Part shown: one piece after another, positions 60,303 through 64,000 of the stretch | Layout: every line of letters begins with the position of its first letter | How positions within the stretch are numbered: position 1 is the first letter of the stretch | Source of the DNA: Curtobacterium sp. VKM Ac-1393 | Lineage (GTDB): Bacteria > Actinomycetota > Actinomycetes > Actinomycetales > Microbacteriaceae | Reading direction: 5' to 3' | DNA: 64,000 nucleotides | NCBI RefSeq assembly: GCF_015350995.1 | Contig: NZ_JADKRW010000006.1 | Span: forward strand, 248,001 to 312,000 | Translations under genes and position numbers: made by a program | The notes under the pieces: generated by a model | What the model was told of the DNA's origin: nothing | Seen by the model: the letters and a program-made list of their open reading frames with translations, nothing else | Databases searched by the model: none

Positions 60303-60851
60303 ATGGCCAGTGCCCGCGACCGCGTCCTCGACAGCTTCGTCGCCATCGTGTGCGAGGACGGCGAGCGTCCCGCGACGCTCGACGCCGTCGCCGCACGCGC
60401 CGGCGTCTCCAAGGGCGGCCTGCTGTACCACTTCGGCTCCAAGGCGGCCCTGGTCGAGGGCCTCTGCGAACGTCTGTCCGACCTGTCCGCGATCGACGTC
60501 GAGCGCATGGCCGAGGCCGAGGACGGCGCCGCCCGGTACTTCGTCCGCAACTGCCTGTTCGTCGGCAGCGAGCTCGACCTGGCGCTCCTCGCCGCGAGCC
60601 GCCTGCAGCAGGCCGGGTACGAAGAGGCCGGCCGCACCCTCGACGACACCGAGAACGCGTGGCTCGTGACCCTCGTCGACGCCCTGCACGACGAACCCAC
60701 CGCCCAGGCCGTCAAGCTCCTCGGCGACGGTCTCTACCACCAGGCATCGCTGGGCGCGGCGAGCGACGGCCGGCCGAAGCGCGCCACCGTCGACATGGAG
60801 GCGCTGCTCGCCGTCGTGGACCGGCTGATCGCGACGAAGCCCGGCGCGTGA
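60303..60851 (+). CDS. TetR family transcriptional regulator
   Basis: This 182-residue protein has a TetR helix-turn-helix (ATLDAVAARAGVSKGGLLYHF near 23-43) and a TetR_C-type ligand domain (YFVRNCLFVGSELDLALLAA near 80). TAGACT lies 7 nt before the ATG at 60303, so the message is leaderless and separate from the sugar operon. Target genes are unknown; the following small membrane protein is the nearest candidate. Confidence 0.87.
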   Translation: MASARDRVLDSFVAIVCEDGERPATLDAVAARAGVSKGGLLYHFGSKAALVEGLCERLSDLSAIDVERMAEAEDGAARYFVRNCLFVGSELDLALLAASRLQQAGYEEAGRTLDDTENAWLVTLVDALHDEPTAQAVKLLGDGLYHQASLGAASDGRPKRATVDMEALLAVVDRLIATKPGA

Positions 60852-60917
60852 ACGACCATCCCCGTTCCTGGGGATAGACTTGGCGGCGTTCCACTCGTCG
60901 ACACCCGGAGGTATCCC

Positions 60918-61088
60918 GTGGGCCGCGTCATCGCCGCTGTTTTCTCGATCCTGCTGCTGCTGGTGTCGATGTACCTGTTCGGGTTCGCCTTCCAGGTCGA
61001 GTCGGGCCAGGCGTTCGTCTTCATGGGTGGCCTGATCCTCATGACCCTCTCCTTCTTCCTGCCGATCCACGTGTTCGGCAAGCGGTAG
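60918..61088 (+). CDS. Small two-helix membrane protein (56 aa)
   Basis: This 56-residue protein has two membrane helices (about residues 4-26 and 32-50) joined by FQVESGQ and ending FGKR. GGAGG lies 6 nt before the GTG at 60918, and TAGACT at 60873-60878 supplies a -10, so it has its own promoter. A perfect 25-bp hairpin follows its stop. I do not recognise a family. Confidence 0.75.
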   Translation: MGRVIAAVFSILLLLVSMYLFGFAFQVESGQAFVFMGGLILMTLSFFLPIHVFGKR

Positions 61089-61094
61089 CCACTC

Positions 61095-61146
61095 CGCACG
61101 CAGAACGGCCCCGCACCTCTCGAGGTGCGGGGCCGTTCTGCGTGCG
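61095..61146. terminator. Perfect 25-bp hairpin terminator
   Basis: The arms CGCACGCAGAACGGCCCCGC (continuing to 61119) and their exact complement (61122-61146) leave a 2-nt loop. It begins 7 nt after the small membrane protein stop and faces ribH on the other strand. Confidence 0.8.
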
Positions 61147-61162
61147 GGCGTCGGGCCGTATC

Positions 61163-61225
61163 GGAAACCAGGTTCCGGACACGACACCGTGGAATGGCGT
61201 GGTGCTGTGTCCGGAACGTGGTTCC
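61163..61225. repeat. GGTTCC repeat family, locus 3
   Basis: GTTCCGGACAC at 61172-61182 pairs with GTGTCCGGAAC at 61207-61217 in a 63-nt imperfect hairpin whose outer arms are GGAAACCA and TGGTTCC. It lies downstream of ribH. The GGTTCC-plus-ACAC theme links it to 27658 and 53577. Confidence 0.6.
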
Positions 61226-61253
61226 GCCCGCGGCACCGCGCCGCCGGCGCGGG

Positions 61254-61733
61254 CTACGCGAGGACGCGCAACGAGCGGAGCGTCACGGCGGTCGCGACCG
61301 CGGCGTGCACGGCCTCGGCGCCCTTGTCCTCCTTCGAGCCGGGCAGCCCGGCCCGGTCGATGCCCTGCTGCTCGTCGTCCAGCGTCAGCACGCCGAAGCC
61401 CACGGGCTTGCCGGTGTCGATCGCCACGCGGGTGAGCCCGCTCGTGGCGGCGTCGGAGACGTACTCGAAGTGCGGGGTGCCGCCCCGGATGATCACCCCG
61501 AGCGCGACCGCGGCGTCGAACCCGGCCTCGAGCGCGGTCTTCGCGACGACGGGCAGCTCGAAGCTCCCCGGGACCGGGAACACCGACGCGGTGGCGCCGA
61601 GCCGTTCGACCTCGCGCTGCGCCCCGGCGAGGAGCCCCGCGGCGATCGTGTCGTGCCACTGCCCGGCGACGATGGCCACCCGGATCCCGGTGCCGTCGAC
61701 GTGGTCGCGGTCCGCCGCGCCTGCTCCGCTCAT
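61254..61733 (-). CDS. ribH: 6,7-dimethyl-8-ribityllumazine synthase
   Basis: This 159-residue protein forms the icosahedral lumazine synthase. The substrate-binding segments [12 protein letters not shown] near 57-68, [14 protein letters not shown] near 84-97 with the catalytic His, and [16 protein letters not shown] near 115 are complete. Its ATG overlaps the ribB stop (ATGA), and it is the last gene of the riboflavin operon. Confidence 0.95.
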   Translation of the reverse strand: MSGAGAADRDHVDGTGIRVAIVAGQWHDTIAAGLLAGAQREVERLGATASVFPVPGSFELPVVAKTALEAGFDAAVALGVIIRGGTPHFEYVSDAATSGLTRVAIDTGKPVGFGVLTLDDEQQGIDRAGLPGSKEDKGAEAVHAAVATAVTLRSLRVLA

Positions 61734-62410
61734 CGTGCTGTTCCTTCCGTGGACGGAGCAGCTGCTGCCGCCGTCCGGTCTGCCGCGTCCAGCCACTCGA
61801 CGAGCGCGGCGATGGTGATGACGGGCACGCCCTCGCGCGCCCCGAGTGCGACGAGCGCCGGCAGTCGCATCATGCTGCCGTCCTCGTCGACGATCTCGCA
61901 GATCGCCGCCGCGGGCCGGAGCCCGGCTGCGGTGACGAGCTCGATCGCGGCTTCGGTGTGGCCCGCCCGTTCGCGGACCCCGCCCGGCCGTGCCCGCAGG
62001 GGGACGACGTGACCGGGGCGGTGCAGGTCGTCGCGCACGGAGGCCGGGTCGGCGAGGACCCGGAGCGTGCGTGCGCGGTCGTGGGCGCTGATGCCGGTGG
62101 TGACCCCGACCGCCGCGTCGACCGTGACGGTGTAGGCGGTGCCGCGGACGTCCTCGTTGTGCGCCACCATCGGCGGCAGGTCGAGGGCGTCCGCGATCTC
62201 GGTGCTGACCGGTGCGCAGATGAACCCGGACGAGTGCGCCACGGTCCAGGCGATCCACTCCGGCGTCGCGAGCTCGGCCGACAGGATGACGTCGCCCTCG
62301 TTCTCGCGGTCCTCGTCGTCGACGACGATCACCGGGCGACCGGCCGCCACCGACGCGATCGCGACCTCGATGCTCGACGAGCCGACGGTCTGCGGCGCCG
62401 AGGCGACCAT
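61730..62410 (-). CDS. ribB: 3,4-dihydroxy-2-butanone 4-phosphate synthase
   Basis: This 226-residue enzyme makes the four-carbon unit of riboflavin from ribulose 5-phosphate. The acidic loop [11 protein letters not shown] near 30-40 (Mg2+ and substrate), GFICAPV near 62, [13 protein letters not shown] near 104 and [14 protein letters not shown] near 128 are all present. There is no GTP cyclohydrolase II domain, so it is stand-alone RibB rather than RibBA. Its ATG shares one base with the ribE stop (TGATG). Confidence 0.94.
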   Translation of the reverse strand: MVASAPQTVGSSSIEVAIASVAAGRPVIVVDDEDRENEGDVILSAELATPEWIAWTVAHSSGFICAPVSTEIADALDLPPMVAHNEDVRGTAYTVTVDAAVGVTTGISAHDRARTLRVLADPASVRDDLHRPGHVVPLRARPGGVRERAGHTEAAIELVTAAGLRPAAAICEIVDEDGSMMRLPALVALGAREGVPVITIAALVEWLDAADRTAAAAAPSTEGTAR

Positions 62411-63063
62411 CACCGGGCCTCCGAGCCGACGGTCTCGAGTGCACCGACGGCCGCGTCGAGCCGCAGCATCCGGCGTACGTGCCGTGCCAGCACGTCGGTC
62501 TCGACGTTCACCCGGTCCCCCGGCACACGCAGGCCGAGCGTCGTGGCGTCGAGCGTCTCCGGGATCAGGCTGACCTCGAACCACGCGGCCGACGGCGCGG
62601 TGTCCTCGGACGACACCGCGCTGACGGTGAGCGAGACCCCGTCGAGCGCGATCGAGCCCTTGTCGACGACGAGCGGGCTGAGCTCCGGCGCGAGCGAGAA
62701 CCGCACCCGGCGCCAGCCGTCGCCGTCGGCGGTCTCGAGCACGGTGGCGGTGCCGTCGACGTGCCCCTGCACGATGTGCCCGCCGAGTCGGTCGCCGACG
62801 GACGCGGCACGCTCGAGGTTCAGGCGGTCGCCCACCCGCAGCGCACCGTGCGCGCTCATGTCGAGCGTCTGCTTCATGACGAAGGCGGTGAAGGTGTCGG
62901 GGGTCTGCTCGACGACGGTCAGGCACACGCCGCTGGTCGCGATCGAGTCGCCGTGGGCCGCGTCGGCGACCACGATCGGGCCCCGGACGGTGAGCGCGAC
63001 GGAGTCGCCGTGCTGCTCGACGGCGGTGACGGTGCCGAGTTCCTCGATGATGCCGGTGAACAC
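62410..63063 (-). CDS. ribE: Riboflavin synthase alpha chain
   Basis: This 217-residue enzyme dismutates two lumazines to riboflavin and pyrimidine. Two similar barrels start [11 protein letters not shown] and [10 protein letters not shown]; the substrate motifs SGVCLTV near 46 and [10 protein letters not shown] near 140 are typical. AGGA lies 6 nt before the GTG at 63063. It is the first gene downstream of the FMN riboswitch. Confidence 0.95.
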   Translation of the reverse strand: MFTGIIEELGTVTAVEQHGDSVALTVRGPIVVADAAHGDSIATSGVCLTVVEQTPDTFTAFVMKQTLDMSAHGALRVGDRLNLERAASVGDRLGGHIVQGHVDGTATVLETADGDGWRRVRFSLAPELSPLVVDKGSIALDGVSLTVSAVSSEDTAPSAAWFEVSLIPETLDATTLGLRVPGDRVNVETDVLARHVRRMLRLDAAVGALETVGSEAR

Positions 63064-63160
63064 TGGTGTCCTCTCAACGGGACTCCGGGGGTGTTCGACG
63101 ATCGTCGGCATGGACGGACGGGTCGGGCCCACGGGTCGTGGGAACGTCTCGTCCGCCAGC

Positions 63161-63287
63161 GCGCCTCCCATCCGGACTCTCACCGTCGGTCCCGGAGTTT
63201 CACCGGGTCAACCTCTGGCGGGTTCGCACCCGTCATCAGTTCGTGGACTGTCACCACCGGTTCGGAATTACACCGACCCCGGAGCGC
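63161..63287 (-). promoter_or_regulatory. FMN riboswitch (RFN element)
   Basis: The minus strand carries the conserved RFN landmarks in order: GGTGTAATTCCGAACCGG, GACAGTCCACGAAC, GGTGAAACTCCGGGACCGACGG and GAGAGTCCGGATGGGAGG. P1 pairs GCGCTCC near 63281-63287 with GGGAGGCGC near 63161-63169. A 97-nt stretch with a CCCACGACCCGTGGG hairpin lies between it and ribE and may act as the expression platform. FMN should reduce rib operon expression. Confidence 0.9.
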
Positions 63288-63370
63288 TTGCGTAGTCGGA
63301 ACGATACCCCAGACCGGTGACGGACGCGTCCGGCCGGTGCGCGGCACGTCACGGGGCGTCGCGGCGCACG

Positions 63371-63410
63371 ACCGGGAGGCCCGTGGCGGGCCCGCACCGC
63401 GCCTCCCGTC
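63371..63410. repeat. GGGAGGC/GCCTCCC palindromic element, copy 6
   Basis: CGGGAGGC at 63373-63380 pairs with GCCTCCCG at 63401-63408, with CCGTGGCGGGCCCGCACCGC between. It is 47 nt downstream of the MprF-like gene. With the riboswitch it accounts for the 394-nt gap 63064-63457; no further gene is seen there. Confidence 0.8.
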
Positions 63411-63457
63411 CGCCGTCCGGTCCCGTCCACCGCGCCGACACGGTCGACCGGACCACG

Positions 63458-64000
63458 TCAGCTGCGTCCGCGCGCAAGCGCGACCGCCTGCCGCAGCGAC
63501 AGGTCGGGCAGGTACGCGCGGACCACCGCGAGGCCGATCGCCGGCAGGGCCACCGGATCCGGGTACGCGAGCACGAGCGGGTGCAGGTCCGGGCCGAACT
63601 TCTGCTTGAACCGCAGCAGCGAGCGGAACCCGTAGACCGGTTCGAGGACGCCCCCGACGAGGTCCAGCAGGCTCTGCACGCCGTCGCTCGCCGGGGCCGT
63701 CTCGCCCGCCTGCGCGAGTGGCGCCGCTGACAGGCTGAGTCGCTCGACGCCGTCCTCGCGCATGCGATCCGCGGCGCTGGCGACGAGGAACTCCATCACC
63801 CCGTTCGGGGCCGCACCGGTCCGGCGCATGACGTCGAGCGTCCACCCGACGACGCGGCCCGCGCGGTGGCTGGGGAGCCAGCTGGTGACGGCGAGCACCG
63901 TGCCGTCGGCGTCCTGCGCGACGAGGACGCGGACGGACGGGTCCCGCATCTCGTCGACGCCGCCGAGGGTGAAGCCCATCTCCGGCAGCTCCCGCTCGGA
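63458..64000 (-). CDS. Phosphatidylglycerol lysyltransferase domain protein, C-terminal part
   Basis: The visible 180 residues are the end of a DUF2156/MprF C-terminal acyltransferase-like domain: EMGFTLGGVDEMRDPSVRVL, VVGWTLDVMRRTGAAPNGVMEFL and YGFRSLLRFKQKFGP with the conserved lysines and arginines. Full proteins transfer lysine or another aminoacyl group from tRNA to phosphatidylglycerol and give resistance to cationic peptides. The N-terminal membrane part lies beyond the window edge, so completeness is unknown. Confidence 0.8.
   Translation of the reverse strand, partial: SERELPEMGFTLGGVDEMRDPSVRVLVAQDADGTVLAVTSWLPSHRAGRVVGWTLDVMRRTGAAPNGVMEFLVASAADRMREDGVERLSLSAAPLAQAGETAPASDGVQSLLDLVGGVLEPVYGFRSLLRFKQKFGPDLHPLVLAYPDPVALPAIGLAVVRAYLPDLSLRQAVALARGRS

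Noticed and set aside
61730..62926. RibB-like frame extended to a bifunctional RibBA
   Set aside because: The upstream 170 residues are antisense-type Arg-rich sequence overlapping ribE; RibB begins at 62410 and contains no GTP cyclohydrolase II motif.

Overview
The window is high-GC actinobacterial DNA, about 70% GC by eye. GTG and TTG starts are common, mRNAs often look leaderless, and NusG carries a long acidic N-terminus typical of actinobacteria. Gene order (tRNA-Trp, secE, nusG, rplK and rplA beside aspC, murB and a MaoC-type dehydratase pair; a complete menaquinone block; system II cytochrome c maturation; bldC beside the tiny bS22 gene) fits the family Microbacteriaceae. A Curtobacterium-like organism is my best guess, made by recall and not by a search. 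Nearly all of the window is chromosomal core; I see no prophage, insertion sequence or CRISPR array.

Layout. 1-2656: ROK regulator, YqaJ-type nuclease, membrane protein. 2757-9427: translation and secretion genes, aspC, murB, dehydratase pair. 9677-14377: tRNA-Met, -Thr and -Tyr genes, a secreted M23 protein, an inositol phosphatase, yajQ, cardiolipin synthase. 14478-27622: DUF418 protein, fprA, then menaquinone synthesis (polyprenyl synthase, menG, menF, menD, menA, menE, menB, menC). 27890-32640: one tightly overlapping cytochrome c maturation operon. 32709-35166: SulP transporter and MerR gene sharing one perfect palindrome, then two small unknown genes. 35339-43720: AspRS of the short archaeal type, glutaredoxin, bS22, BldC, TrkH/TrkA potassium uptake, proC, a cation diffusion facilitator, tadA, upp. 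43840-53324: a leaderless 32-residue ORF ahead of a winged-helix regulator, a candidate small RNA, a MarR-photolyase-serine hydrolase operon, a PfkB kinase, a TetR regulator, superoxide dismutase, flavin reductase, an MFS exporter. 53714-60851: a divergent LacI-controlled sugar locus with a fused Gfo/Idh/MocA-aldo/keto reductase and an ABC importer that lacks its own ATPase. 60918-64000: a 56-residue membrane protein, ribE-ribB-ribH under an FMN riboswitch, and the end of an MprF-like gene.

How the genes connect. The menaquinone block makes the respiratory quinone. The Ccs operon matures the c-type cytochromes that the quinone chain feeds. FprA, the riboflavin genes, superoxide dismutase and flavin reductase supply or protect redox chemistry around it.

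Four patterns cut across the genes. (1) At least 21 start codons sit 6-8 nt after a TAnnnT -10 box, so leaderless transcription is the rule and decides several starts. (2) Seven intergenic palindromes with GGGAGGC/GCCTCCC arms mark gene 3' ends. (3) A second family, built on GGTTCC, occurs at three loci. (4) Four short tandem duplications each contain the stop codon of the adjacent gene.
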